From Pacificimonas aurantium (GTDB lineage: Bacteria > Pseudomonadota > Alphaproteobacteria > Sphingomonadales > Sphingomonadaceae), in assembly GCF_020092905.1 (NCBI RefSeq), contig NZ_JAGSGB010000001.1, positions 1,116,001 through 1,180,000 of the forward strand: a DNA stretch of 64,000 nucleotides, in the 5' to 3' direction. How positions within the stretch are numbered: position 1 is the stretch's first letter; every line of letters starts with the position of its first letter. The translations under genes were made by a program, and so were the position numbers. Below are positions 47,352 to 58,701 of this stretch, one piece after another. The notes beneath the pieces are model-generated. The model did no database searches and was not told the DNA's origin. It saw only the letters and a list, made by a program, of their open reading frames with translations.

Positions 47352-48149
47352 ATGCAGGTGAGCGGACAGACGGTCTGGATTACAGGGGCATCGAGCGGCA
47401 TTGGCCGCGCGCTGGCGGAGGTCTTTTCGGCAGAAGGCGCGGCGGTCATTCTCTCGGGCCGGCGAGAAAGCGCCCTGGCAGAGGCGGCCTCCACCTGTTC
47501 CGGTGAAACAAAGCTGCTCCCCTTCGAAGCGACCGACTATGACGCGCTGCCCGCGCTGGTCGAGCAGGCCGAAACCTGGCGCGGCCGGGTCGATATCCTG
47601 GTCAACAATGCCGGCATTTCCCAGCGCTCGGTCGCCTTGGACACCGATTTCGACGTCTATCGCCGCCTCATGGAGGTGGATTTCTTCGCCCCCTTGCGGC
47701 TGACGCAGCTTCTGCTGCCGAACATGGCCGCGCGCGGGGCGGGGCACTTCGTCAATATCGCCAGTGTGGCGGGCAAGCTCGGCTCGCCCCTGCGCACCGG
47801 CTACTGCGCGGCCAAGCACGCCCTCGTCGGCTATTCCGACGCCTTGCGGGCGGAGGTCGACCAGTTCGGCGTCGGGGTGACGGTCGTCACGCCCGGCTTC
47901 GTCCGGACGGAGATCGCGGCGAACGCGCTCGACGGGACGGGCGAGCGCTACGGACCCAATGACGATCCGGTGAATCACGGGATTTCGCCCGAGGCGGCGG
48001 CGCAGCAGATCCTGGCGGGGCTGCGTGCGGGCAAGCGCGAGATTCCCGTGGGCAAGGGCGCCGAGATGCAGGCCCTGACCCTGAAACGGCTGTTTCCGAA
48101 CCTCGTCTTCGACCGGATGGCCGCGATGGCGCCGAAGCGCGGCGGCTAG
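47352..48149 (+). CDS. Short-chain dehydrogenase/reductase
   Basis: A 265-residue classical SDR without a signal peptide. GASSGIG lies at 12-18 and NNAG near 83-86. The catalytic set is the Ser in VNIASVAG with Tyr and Lys in GYCAAKHAL. Overall layout resembles DHRS7-like SDRs. It probably oxidises or reduces a hydroxyl/keto group with NAD(P), but the substrate is unknown. The stop overlaps the convergent aldo/keto reductase by four bases. The 192-bp gap upstream has no clear gene. Confidence 0.88.
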   Translation: MQVSGQTVWITGASSGIGRALAEVFSAEGAAVILSGRRESALAEAASTCSGETKLLPFEATDYDALPALVEQAETWRGRVDILVNNAGISQRSVALDTDFDVYRRLMEVDFFAPLRLTQLLLPNMAARGAGHFVNIASVAGKLGSPLRTGYCAAKHALVGYSDALRAEVDQFGVGVTVVTPGFVRTEIAANALDGTGERYGPNDDPVNHGISPEAAAQQILAGLRAGKREIPVGKGAEMQALTLKRLFPNLVFDRMAAMAPKRGG

Positions 48150-49153
48150 CGGCGCACCATCGCCAGCATGGCGGGATTGGCATAGCGTTCGCCGGCCGTG
48201 CCGCCGACCGGCGCGGCCTCGGCCAGGTCCTTCAGATCCTGCTCGCTCAGGCTCAGCTCTGCCGCCGCCGCGTTTTCCTCCAGCCGGTGGACCTTCTTCG
48301 TGCCCGGAATGGGGATGACGTTCGGCGCCTGCGCCAGCAGCCAGGCCAGCGCCACCTGCGCGGGCGTCGCGTCGTGCCGCGTGGCCACCGTCTTCACGGC
48401 GTTCACCAGCTTCATGTTGGCGTCGTAATTCTCGCCCCGATAGCGGGGATCGGTCCGGCGATAGTCGCCCTCCTCATAGTCTTCGGCGCGTTTCACCTGG
48501 CCGGTCAGAAATCCGCGTCCCAGCGGCGAGTACGGAACGAAGGCGATCCCATGTTCCCGGCACAGCGGCAGGATGTCGTCCTCGACCGTGCGTTCCCACA
48601 GCGAATATTCCGACTGAACGGCGTCGACCTTGCCGGCGGCAATGGCTCGTTTCAGCGTTTCGGGGCCTGGTTCGGACAGACCGGCAAAGCGGATCTTGCC
48701 CGCCCGTTTCAGCGCCGCGAAGGTCTCCATGACGTCTTCGATCGGCACCGCGGGATCGACGCGGTGCTGATAGAACAGGTCGATCCGGTCGGTTCCCAGC
48801 CGCCGCAGGCTGGCCTCGCACACCTCCTGGATGTGCGCCGGCCGGCTATCGAGGCCCGCGACTTTCCCGTCTTCGATGCGAAAGCCGAACTTGGTGGCCA
48901 GGAACGCGTCGTCGCGGCGCTCGCGGATCGTCTCACCGACGAACTCCTCATTGGCGAAGGGGCCGTAGACTTCGGCGGTGTCGAGGAAGTCGAGCCCCAG
49001 GTCGAGCGCGCGGTGCATCACGCGGCGGGCCTCGTCAAAATCCACCTCGCCATACATCGAGCTCATTCCGGAAACGCCGGCAAAGCCCATGCAGCCGAGG
49101 CCGATGGCGGAAACGTCAGTCGTGCCGAGGGAGCGCCGTTTCATCTTCGACAT
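48146..49153 (-). CDS. Aldo/keto reductase
   Basis: A 335-residue (alpha/beta)8 barrel of the AKR13-like type. The catalytic tetrad is visible: Asp in FLDTAEVYGPFANE, the Tyr in that segment, Lys in ATKFGF and His in FYQHRVDP. IPIPGTKKVHRLEENAAA binds the NADP phosphate. It would reduce aldehydes or ketones with NADPH. It starts inside the end of the AGCS symporter gene, overlapping it by 38 bases; a start three codons later (49144) would overlap by 29. It overlaps the convergent SDR by 4 nt at the other end. Confidence 0.92.
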   Translation of the reverse strand: MSKMKRRSLGTTDVSAIGLGCMGFAGVSGMSSMYGEVDFDEARRVMHRALDLGLDFLDTAEVYGPFANEEFVGETIRERRDDAFLATKFGFRIEDGKVAGLDSRPAHIQEVCEASLRRLGTDRIDLFYQHRVDPAVPIEDVMETFAALKRAGKIRFAGLSEPGPETLKRAIAAGKVDAVQSEYSLWERTVEDDILPLCREHGIAFVPYSPLGRGFLTGQVKRAEDYEEGDYRRTDPRYRGENYDANMKLVNAVKTVATRHDATPAQVALAWLLAQAPNVIPIPGTKKVHRLEENAAAAELSLSEQDLKDLAEAAPVGGTAGERYANPAMLAMVRR

Positions 49154-50555
49154 CCTTTGCGTAGATGGTGCCGGCCTTCACGCCGGCGAGGAAATTGTTC
49201 ACTTCACGCCTGACGCGCGGCGCCAGGATCAGGCACCCGGCGACGTTCGGCAGCACCATCAGGAAAAACAGGCTGTCGATCAGTTCGACAACTGCGTCGG
49301 CGGCCAGCACGCTGCCCAGCGGCATCAGCAGGCAGTAGAAGATCTTCGCCGCCCAGTCGCGCTTGCGGCCATGACCGAACAGGAATCCCCAGGCGGTCAT
49401 GAAGTAGTAGCCCCAGGCGATCAGCGTCGAATAGGCGAACAGCACCACCGCGAGCAGCAGGACATAGGGAAACCAGTCGATGACACTGGCGAAGGCTGCG
49501 CTGGTCATGGCGATATTTTCATAGCCGTCGTCATAAACCCCGGTCACCACGATCATCAGCGCCGTCGCCATGCAAACGATCATCGTGTCGAACATCGGTT
49601 CCAGGAGCGCGACCATGCCCTCGGAAGCGGGATGGTGCGTCTTGGCCGCCGAATGGGCGATCACCGCGGTGCCGACACCGGCTTCGCAGGAAAAGACCGC
49701 GCGCCGCATGCCGACGACGAAGGTGCCGACCACGCCCCCCGCCAGTGCATCGGCGGAAAAGGCTCTCGTGACGATCAGGCTGAATGCCTCCGGGATGGCG
49801 GGTGCGTTCGCGAACAGGATGACGATCGTCGCGCCGAGATAGAGCGCGCACATGAAGGGGACGACTTTCCCGGTAACCCGGGCGATGGAGCGCACGCCGC
49901 CGATGATGACGAGGCCGATGAGGACCGCGAGCGCGAGGCCGTAGAAGAAACCGTTTTGCGGGTTGATGGCAAAACCGCCTACCGCGGCGACCTGTTCGAA
50001 GCTCTGGTTCACCTGAATGAGGGGGAGGGCTCCGCCCATGGCGAAGATCGCGTAAAGCGTTCCGAGCACCAGGCCGAGGCGCGGCAGGCCGATTTCCTTC
50101 AGCCCGTTTTTCAGCATGTACATGGGCCCGCCCCGAACGCTGCCGTCGGGGCCGAATTCCCGGTATTTCAGGCCCAGCGTGACTTCGGCGCATTTCAGCG
50201 CCATCGCGAAGAAGCCGATCACGAACATCCAGAAGGCGGCGCCCGGACCGCCCATGGCGATGGCGATGCCCACGCCGGCGATGTTGCCCAGCCCCACGGT
50301 TCCCGAGAGCGCCGTGGACAGGGCCTGCAACTGGCTGACTTCGCCGGGCGCGGTCGGATCGTCATGCTTGCCGCGCAGAAGGCGCAGGCCGATGCCAATG
50401 CCGCGCAGCTGGGGCGCACCCAGCCAGACGGTGAAAAACAGCATGGCGCCTGCCAGCAGCAGGACCACCAGCTCGATGTCCGTGCCGAAAATAGCGACCT
50501 GGGAAAAGACGCCCGCGCTCAGCGCCCCGATGCCGTCGGTAAGCGTTTCGACCAA
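49116..50555 (-). CDS. Alanine/glycine:cation symporter (AGCS family)
   Basis: A sodium- or proton-coupled amino-acid importer, 479 residues with about eleven helices. Family motifs include LSGTVGLGNIAGVGIAIAMG, FWMFVIGFFAMALKCAEVTL, VRGGPMYML and FSCEAGVGTAVIAHSAAKT. AgcS/AlsT proteins carry alanine, glycine or glutamine. It is divergent from glmM and overlaps the aldo/keto reductase gene at its end. No amino-acid biosynthesis gene or regulator sits nearby to tell the substrate. Confidence 0.93.
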   Translation of the reverse strand: MVETLTDGIGALSAGVFSQVAIFGTDIELVVLLLAGAMLFFTVWLGAPQLRGIGIGLRLLRGKHDDPTAPGEVSQLQALSTALSGTVGLGNIAGVGIAIAMGGPGAAFWMFVIGFFAMALKCAEVTLGLKYREFGPDGSVRGGPMYMLKNGLKEIGLPRLGLVLGTLYAIFAMGGALPLIQVNQSFEQVAAVGGFAINPQNGFFYGLALAVLIGLVIIGGVRSIARVTGKVVPFMCALYLGATIVILFANAPAIPEAFSLIVTRAFSADALAGGVVGTFVVGMRRAVFSCEAGVGTAVIAHSAAKTHHPASEGMVALLEPMFDTMIVCMATALMIVVTGVYDDGYENIAMTSAAFASVIDWFPYVLLLAVVLFAYSTLIAWGYYFMTAWGFLFGHGRKRDWAAKIFYCLLMPLGSVLAADAVVELIDSLFFLMVLPNVAGCLILAPRVRREVNNFLAGVKAGTIYAKDVEDETALPRHD

Positions 50556-50661
50556 CTGAAGTCCTTCTTCTGACGTTGCCTATGCCTCAGCCACGGGCGT
50601 AAAGGCTGCATGCTTAAAGGGCCGCATAAAGAATTGCACGGCGAGAGAATTGGGGAAGAAT

Positions 50662-51996
50662 GTGGGCGAGTATTTCGGCACCGACGGCATCCGCGGCCTG
50701 ACCAACACCCATCCGATGACGCCGGGCATGGCGATGCGCGTGGGCCAGGCGGCGGGCCGGAAATTTCTCCGCGGCAATCACAAGCACCGGGTCGTGATCG
50801 GCAAGGACACGCGCCTGTCGGGCTATATGATCGAGTCCGCACTGATCGCGGGCTTTACCAGCGTGGGCATGGACGTCGTCCAGGTCGGTCCGCTGCCGAC
50901 CCCGGCGGTCGCCATGCTGACACGGTCGATGCGCGCGGATCTGGGCGTGATGATCTCCGCCAGCCACAATCCCTTTCACGATAACGGGATCAAGCTGTTC
51001 GGGCCCGACGGCTTCAAACTCTCCGACGAGGACGAGGCCGATATCGAGCATCGTCTCGACATCACGCCCAAACTGGCAAAGCCTGAGGATATCGGCCGGG
51101 CCAAGATGTTTCAGGACGCGCGCGGGCGTTACATCCACGACGCGAAACTCAGCTTTCCCAGCCATCTGCGTCTCGATGGCCTTCATATCGTCATCGATTG
51201 CGCGCACGGCGCATCCTACACGGTCGCGCCCGACGCACTTTGGGAACTCGGGGCAGATGTGACCCGCATGGGCGTCGACCCCGACGGCTTCAACATCAAC
51301 CGCGAATGCGGCTCGACGCATCCCGATGCGCTGCAGGCGAAGGTGCGCGAGCTTGGCGCGGACATCGGCATTGCCCTCGACGGCGATGCGGACCGGCTGA
51401 TCGTGGTCGATGAACAGGGAAAGATCGTCGACGGCGACCAGATCATGGCGCTGATCGCCACGGACTGGGCGCGCAAGGACCTCCTGCGCGGCGGCGGGCT
51501 TGTCGCGACGGTCATGTCGAACCTGGGGCTCGAACGCTATCTGGAAAGCCATCAGCTGGTTCTGGCGCGGACGAAGGTCGGCGATCGGCATGTCCTCGAA
51601 CATATGCGCCGGCATGGCTTCAACGTGGGCGGCGAACAGTCCGGCCATATGATCCTGACCGACTATGCCACCACAGGCGACGGATTGGTGGCGGCGCTGC
51701 AGGTTCTCGCCTGCCTCGTGGCGCGCGGTCAGCCCGCGTCGCAGCTCCTGACCTTGTTCGAGCCGCTGCCCCAGCTTCTCAGAAATGTCCGTTATCAGGA
51801 CAATGACCCCATGATGGTGGACAGTGTGCAGGCGGCCATTCGGGCGGGCGAAGACCGGCTCGGCAATCGGGGCCGCGTGCTGATCCGCAAAAGCGGCACC
51901 GAGCCGGTCATCCGCGTCATGGCCGAGGGTGAGGACAGGGACGTGATCGAGCAGGTCGTCGACGACATCTGCGACGCGGTGCAGAAGGCCGCGTGA
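50662..51996 (+). CDS. glmM: Phosphoglucosamine mutase
   Basis: Converts glucosamine-6-phosphate to glucosamine-1-phosphate for UDP-GlcNAc, feeding peptidoglycan and LPS. The N-terminus [13 protein letters not shown] is typical. The phosphoserine is in [16 protein letters not shown], the metal-binding motif is DGDADRLIV, and the sugar-binding GGEQSGHMI and the [12 protein letters not shown] phosphate loop follow. Two starts are possible: GTG at 50662 (444 residues, matching usual GlmM) or TTG at 50650 with a weak GAGAG upstream. It overlaps thiD by four bases. Confidence 0.95.
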   Translation: MGEYFGTDGIRGLTNTHPMTPGMAMRVGQAAGRKFLRGNHKHRVVIGKDTRLSGYMIESALIAGFTSVGMDVVQVGPLPTPAVAMLTRSMRADLGVMISASHNPFHDNGIKLFGPDGFKLSDEDEADIEHRLDITPKLAKPEDIGRAKMFQDARGRYIHDAKLSFPSHLRLDGLHIVIDCAHGASYTVAPDALWELGADVTRMGVDPDGFNINRECGSTHPDALQAKVRELGADIGIALDGDADRLIVVDEQGKIVDGDQIMALIATDWARKDLLRGGGLVATVMSNLGLERYLESHQLVLARTKVGDRHVLEHMRRHGFNVGGEQSGHMILTDYATTGDGLVAALQVLACLVARGQPASQLLTLFEPLPQLLRNVRYQDNDPMMVDSVQAAIRAGEDRLGNRGRVLIRKSGTEPVIRVMAEGEDRDVIEQVVDDICDAVQKAA

Positions 51997-52802
51997 GCGC
52001 GGAGACGCCGCCGCGCATCCTGATCATCGCCGGGTCGGACTCCTCCGGAGGCGCGGGGATTCAGGCCGATATCAAGACCGTCACCATGATGGGCGGCTAT
52101 GCGATGACGGCCATCACGGCAGTCACCGCGCAGAACACGGCCGGTGTGACCCGCGTCGATATGCTTTCCGCCGACAGCGTGACCGCGCAGGTGGAGGCCT
52201 GCCTGTCCGATATCGGCGCCGACGCCGTGAAAACCGGGATGATCGGATCGGCGGCTCAAGTGGAGGCGATCGCGAGCGCGCTAGGGAATCGGGCTGTACC
52301 TCTCGTCCTTGATCCCGTGATGGTCGCGACCAGCGGTGCGCGCCTGATCGACGAAGCGACGCTGGCCGCTCTGCGCGAGTATCTCTTTCCCCGCGCCGCG
52401 CTGCTGACGCCGAACCTCGATGAGCTGGCCGTGCTCGCGGACCGGGAGATCGGTGACAGCAAAACGATGGAGGCCGAGGCGAAGAAGCTGTCGGCTCGGC
52501 TAGGCTGTGCAGTGCTGGCGAAGGGCGGACATTTGCCGGGCGACGCGCTGACGGACATTCTCGTTGAGGGGTCGGCCGTCTGGCGCTTTCCCGGCAGCCG
52601 CATCGACACGTCGGAAACACATGGAACGGGTTGCACGCTCGCTTCCGCCATCGCCACCGGCCTGGGACGGGGGCTCACCCTGCCCGACGCGGTGGGAGAG
52701 GCGCGGCTGTTCGTGCGCGCCGCCATCGCCGCGGCGCCGGGTTTCGGCGCGGGGGGCGGCCCGCTTGGGCACCAGGCCGTCACGCGGCCCGACCATTGCT
52801 GA
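51993..52802 (+). CDS. thiD: Hydroxymethylpyrimidine/phosphomethylpyrimidine kinase
   Basis: Phosphorylates HMP and HMP-P in thiamine synthesis. The 269-residue ribokinase-fold enzyme has [17 protein letters not shown] at the start (the substrate loop) and the C-terminal [18 protein letters not shown] with the catalytic cysteine and anion hole. The GTG start overlaps the glmM stop, so the two genes are coupled. No other thiamine gene is in the window, so its intermediate must come from elsewhere. Confidence 0.95.
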   Translation: MSAETPPRILIIAGSDSSGGAGIQADIKTVTMMGGYAMTAITAVTAQNTAGVTRVDMLSADSVTAQVEACLSDIGADAVKTGMIGSAAQVEAIASALGNRAVPLVLDPVMVATSGARLIDEATLAALREYLFPRAALLTPNLDELAVLADREIGDSKTMEAEAKKLSARLGCAVLAKGGHLPGDALTDILVEGSAVWRFPGSRIDTSETHGTGCTLASAIATGLGRGLTLPDAVGEARLFVRAAIAAAPGFGAGGGPLGHQAVTRPDHC

Positions 52803-52895
52803 GGCTTGCAAAATAGGCGGGATTTTCGGACTCTCGGGCCATGCTTCCCGCCTCCCCCATCACCATCACCTCTACCCGTATTAGAGAACCTTCCT

Positions 52896-52946
52896 CGCGT
52901 GCGCGGGCGCACGCGCGCGCCCGAGGTGTGACCTACTGTGACCTAC
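52896..52946 (+). repeat. Hairpin and tandem 10-bp repeats in the thiD-rnhB gap
   Basis: A perfect 9-bp inverted repeat (arms 52896-52904 and 52907-52915, GG loop) is followed by two exact tandem copies of TGTGACCTAC at 52927-52936 and 52937-52946. The hairpin may end the glmM-thiD message, although no T-run follows. The tandem repeat lies about 30 bases before the rnhB GTG and could be an operator. Nothing else is seen in this 172-bp gap. Confidence 0.45.
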
Positions 52947-52974
52947 AGCTCGATTTGCCGGCGGATCGCTGAGA

Positions 52975-53587
52975 GTGGGCCGGCCCTGTTTCAAGATCGA
53001 ACGAGACTATCCTGAACCGCTTGCGGGGGTGGACGAGGCAGGCTGCGCGCCGCTGGCGGGACCGGTCGTTGCCGCCGCCGTGGTGCTCGACCGGGCGAAC
53101 TTCCCGCGCGGGCTCGACGACTCCAAGAAGGTGCCTCTCCCGCAGCGTGAAAAGCTGTTCGACCGGCTGTACGACCGGGCCCGCATCGGCGTCGGGATCG
53201 TTTCGGTCGAGGAGATTGACCGGCTGAACATCTTCTGGGCGCGCATGCTGGCCATGGTGCGTGCGGTCGATGCGCTTGGCTTCGACCCGCTGATGGTCCT
53301 GGTTGACGGCAATCGCTGCCCAAACTGGACCCGCCCCAGCCGCGCCGTGGTGGCGGGCGATGCCAAATGCCGGTCCATCGCGGCGGCCTCGATCATCGCC
53401 AAGGTCACGCGCGACCGCATCATGGCCGATCTCGACCGCGAATGCCCGGGCTTCGGCTGGGCTGAGAACAAGGGCTATCCCACGCCCGCGCACAAGCGCG
53501 CGCTGCTCGAACTCGGCCCGACGCCGCACCACAGGCGAAGCTTTGCGCCCGTCGCGCAGCGCGTACTCGACCTCAAAGTCCCCGCCT

Positions 53588-53589
<2 letters not shown>
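52975..53589 (+). CDS. rnhB: Ribonuclease HII with altered GRG motif
   Basis: Cuts RNA in RNA-DNA hybrids and single ribonucleotides in DNA. The 204-residue protein keeps D20 and E21 (GVDEAG), the LDDSKKV metal region, VLVDGN, and KCRSIAAASIIAKVTRD. The usual DEAGRGPLAG motif reads DEAGCAPLAG, so the Gly-Arg-Gly stretch that recognises the RNA-DNA junction is replaced by Gly-Cys-Ala. The start is a GTG at 52975. It lies 172 nt after thiD and 196 nt before ccrM. Confidence 0.93.
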
Positions 53590-54871
<1,282 letters not shown>

Positions 54872-54889
54872 CCGGTCCGCAGGACTATC

Positions 54890-55957
<1,068 letters not shown>

Positions 55958-55998
55958 AGGCCTTTGCGGCTCTCGGACCGCCGCGATAGAGACCGCCC

Positions 55999-57264
55999 GT
56001 GTCGATCGTTCGAGGCGCAGGCCGCCTTCTCCTAGTCATAGTCGCTTCGCTCGCCTTTTTTGGCGCGGCGGTGCTGTCGGACCGTCCGGAAATAGTCCCG
56101 CCGGAGACGCCGGGTCCGCGTGATGTGGGGACAGTGAGCACCATCGCCCGGATGGCCTTTGCGGCCATCAGGTCGGAGGAGGGGGGCTTTGTCGGCGTGC
56201 GCGCCGAGGAACTGCCCTCCGTCTCCCGGGTGGTCTCCTTCAGCAATCCGGGGCTGGCTGCCGATGGCCGCATCGAGAACGGGGCCCTGCAACTCAGGGG
56301 CAGCCTGGCCCTCGCTACGGCTACCTATCTCAATCTCGATCTCGCGGTTGCTGCGCACACTCCCGAGGAGCTGCCGCGACTTTATGTTCGGGCAGGCACC
56401 GTCCGATTCTCGCCCGCCGCCGTGCGCTGGCTGAGCAACATGGGGGTCGGGCTCATCTGGCCCGAACCGTTCGAGGATGCGCCGCGTCTGTCCGACCTGA
56501 TCGAAGAGGTCAGGGTGGGCGAGGATTTCGCCGCTGCGCGGATCGACATGCCCATCGGCCTTCTGCGCGCGGCCCAAAGGCTCGCCGGGCGATATTCGCC
56601 CGATGCAGATGCCGCCGCCCGGGCGACCTATTTACGCCTGACGAACTTCGAAGATTCTTTTCGGCGCCCGGCCTCGCTGGGAGGCCTGTTCGCCCAGGCG
56701 TTTCCGCAGGACGAGGACACGGTTTCCCCGGAGGAAGCGTCGGGCCGCCTGGTCGGCATGATCATGGCGGCCTACGATCCGGATTTTCTCCGCTTGGTCG
56801 ACGTCGATGCGCAGCGAAATCCACCATGCCGGGGTGAGCGGGTTGTCGTGACGGTCGTCGGCCGGCGCGACCTTGCGCTCCACCTCCTCATCTCGGCAAT
56901 CTTCTCCGCCCAGCGCGACCGGGAACTTGGCAGCGCGCTGGGTGAAATGAAGGAACTGAGCGATGCCCTACCCGGCGGCAGCGGTTTTTCGTTCGTCGAT
57001 CTTGCCGCCGACCGGGCAGGAATCCGCCTTGGCACATTGCTTGCCGACCCCAAGACGACAGCGGAGGTCCAGCGGCATCTGGGCCGCGGCGGCACGGCGA
57101 ATCTCTTCCCCGCACGCGCCCTTGGGATGGAAGAAGGACTATCGGAGGAGGAGTTCGAGCGCCGCTTCGGCCGACTGAACAGCGAGCAATATGAGGCCGC
57201 TGTCGACAGGATCGACGCAGCGCTCGATTCGCTGCCGATCTACCAGGACTTCACGAACGGCTGA
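55999..57264 (+). CDS. Exported or membrane-anchored protein of unknown function
   Basis: I do not recognise the family by name. The 421-residue protein starts at GTG with a hydrophobic N-terminus (LLLVIVASLAFFGAAVL) that is a signal or anchor. A domain of about 200 residues with SFSNPGLAADGRI and LRGSLALATATYLNLDLAVA follows. The C-terminal half contains a conserved-looking GSGFSFVDLAADRAGIRLG stretch (about 328-346). It would face the periplasm. It starts 41 nt after folP. Its stop codon abuts the stop of the convergent radical SAM gene (TGATCA, 57262-57267). Confidence 0.6.
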   Translation: MSIVRGAGRLLLVIVASLAFFGAAVLSDRPEIVPPETPGPRDVGTVSTIARMAFAAIRSEEGGFVGVRAEELPSVSRVVSFSNPGLAADGRIENGALQLRGSLALATATYLNLDLAVAAHTPEELPRLYVRAGTVRFSPAAVRWLSNMGVGLIWPEPFEDAPRLSDLIEEVRVGEDFAAARIDMPIGLLRAAQRLAGRYSPDADAAARATYLRLTNFEDSFRRPASLGGLFAQAFPQDEDTVSPEEASGRLVGMIMAAYDPDFLRLVDVDAQRNPPCRGERVVVTVVGRRDLALHLLISAIFSAQRDRELGSALGEMKELSDALPGGSGFSFVDLAADRAGIRLGTLLADPKTTAEVQRHLGRGGTANLFPARALGMEEGLSEEEFERRFGRLNSEQYEAAVDRIDAALDSLPIYQDFTNG

Positions 57265-58185
57265 TCAGCCGCAACTGCCACCCCCGAGCACACAGAAGCG
57301 CGAGCAGTGCGGGTGATTCAGCGGTACGGGGCCAACCGCGCCTTGCAGGTCCGCGCCATAGTCGAACTCTTCATCATAGGGCAGCAGCGTACAGGCCACG
57401 TAGGAGGCGTGCTGCGCGCCCCGGCGGCGCACAAGCATGCGCTCGTTCGCGCACATCAGCGTGGCGGGATTCTTGTCCAGAATCTGCCAGCAGGCGGTGG
57501 TGATCTCTGGAGTTTTGCCCTGTTCGTCCATCTCGGGAAACAGAACGAGCGCTTCGGGATCGGCTGCATCGATTGAAATTCCCTCGTTCGCGAAAAGTTC
57601 GGCATAGCCGCGCCGCAGATCCTCCTCGTCGTCACCCCAGCGCGTTCGCCCCGCAACCGCGATGGGAAAGCCGTGGTCGGAGAGCCAGCGAAGGCCGTCC
57701 ATGGCGGGACGAAAGCTGCGCGGGCCGCGCTCTTCCTCGTGTAGCGCCGGGTCGTAATGATCCAGGCTGACCCGCATCGTCAGCAGCGCCGGATAGCGCG
57801 CCGCCAGGCTGAGAAGCGCCTGCCGGTGATGGCGCATCGGCGTCATCGCGTTGGTCAGGACCAGAACCTCCAGCCCCTCTGCAAGGCAATCGGCAAGGAT
57901 GTCGTCGATGTCCGGGTTCATGAACGGCTCGCCGCCGGTAATGCCCACCGACCTCAGCGGCTGCCGGGTCTCGGCGGCCTGCCGGAGCGCGGCACGGACA
58001 TCGCCGCGCGTCAGATAGGCGAGCCGGTCGTTCTTCGGAGAGCTCTCGATATAGCAATGATCACAGGCGAGGTTGCACAACGTGCCGGTGTTCAGCCACA
58101 GCGTTTCGAGGCCGCGGAAATCCACATGGGCGCGCTGTTCTCCAAGAGCAGTCGTGGTCGGATCGGAAAAAGGGCGCGCAGTCAT
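57265..58185 (-). CDS. Radical SAM protein with Cys-rich C-terminus
   Basis: A 306-residue radical SAM enzyme. The [4Fe-4S]-SAM cluster uses C37, C41 and C44 (CNLACDHCY), and SVGITGGEPFMNPDI is the SAM-binding GGE strand. Six further cysteines lie in the last 80 residues, including HCSRFCVLGGGSCG at the very end (C294, C298 and C305). They may bind an auxiliary cluster as in SPASM/twitch proteins. The substrate is unknown. It follows nfeD by 33 nt and the SPFH gene before that, so all three are probably one operon. Confidence 0.85.
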   Translation of the reverse strand: MTARPFSDPTTTALGEQRAHVDFRGLETLWLNTGTLCNLACDHCYIESSPKNDRLAYLTRGDVRAALRQAAETRQPLRSVGITGGEPFMNPDIDDILADCLAEGLEVLVLTNAMTPMRHHRQALLSLAARYPALLTMRVSLDHYDPALHEEERGPRSFRPAMDGLRWLSDHGFPIAVAGRTRWGDDEEDLRRGYAELFANEGISIDAADPEALVLFPEMDEQGKTPEITTACWQILDKNPATLMCANERMLVRRRGAQHASYVACTLLPYDEEFDYGADLQGAVGPVPLNHPHCSRFCVLGGGSCG

Positions 58186-58218
58186 GATATCCCTGTTTCG
58201 GTCCGCGCAGAGGCGGCG

Positions 58219-58683
58219 TTACGCCGCCGGAAGTTCGGCGACAGGCTCGACCTCGACGGCGGATCCGTCGACGGCGACAATGCGAACCTTGCGTCCCGCA
58301 GGTGTGTCCGGCCCCTGCGCAATCCAAGGGGAGTCGGCGATTTTGACGCGCCCCCTTCCATTCTCGATAGGCTCGATCACCTCGACGACGCGCCCGACAT
58401 ATCGGGCTGCGGGCTCGTTGAGGCCGGGAGAGGGAGCGGCTTCGAACAGGTTCTGGAAGTATCTGCGCCCCAGCAGCACGCTGACAACGCTGTAGAGCGC
58501 GAAGCTAAGCAGCTGCGGTTCAACGCCCAGATCGAAGAACAGGGTGGAGGAGGCGGTCAGAAGGGCCGCGATCCCCAACCACATGACGAAGGTTCCCGGC
58601 AGGATCACTTCCAGACCGAGCAGGAGTAGGCCGACGGCCGCCCATCCCCACGGGCTGAACAGCTGGCCGAAGAGATCGCCCAT
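58219..58683 (-). CDS. NfeD-family membrane protein
   Basis: A 154-residue short NfeD (NfeD1b type) with two or three membrane helices (about 12-35 and 38-75) and a C-terminal OB-fold (about 92-150, with AARYVGRVVEVIEPIENGRG and GRKVRIVAVDGSAVEV). These proteins pair with SPFH/slipin proteins in membrane quality control. The partner SPFH gene ends 18 nt upstream. The radical SAM gene follows downstream. Confidence 0.93.
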   Translation of the reverse strand: MGDLFGQLFSPWGWAAVGLLLLGLEVILPGTFVMWLGIAALLTASSTLFFDLGVEPQLLSFALYSVVSVLLGRRYFQNLFEAAPSPGLNEPAARYVGRVVEVIEPIENGRGRVKIADSPWIAQGPDTPAGRKVRIVAVDGSAVEVEPVAELPAA

Positions 58684-58701
58684 TGCCTCCGCCCGCTTCT
58701 T

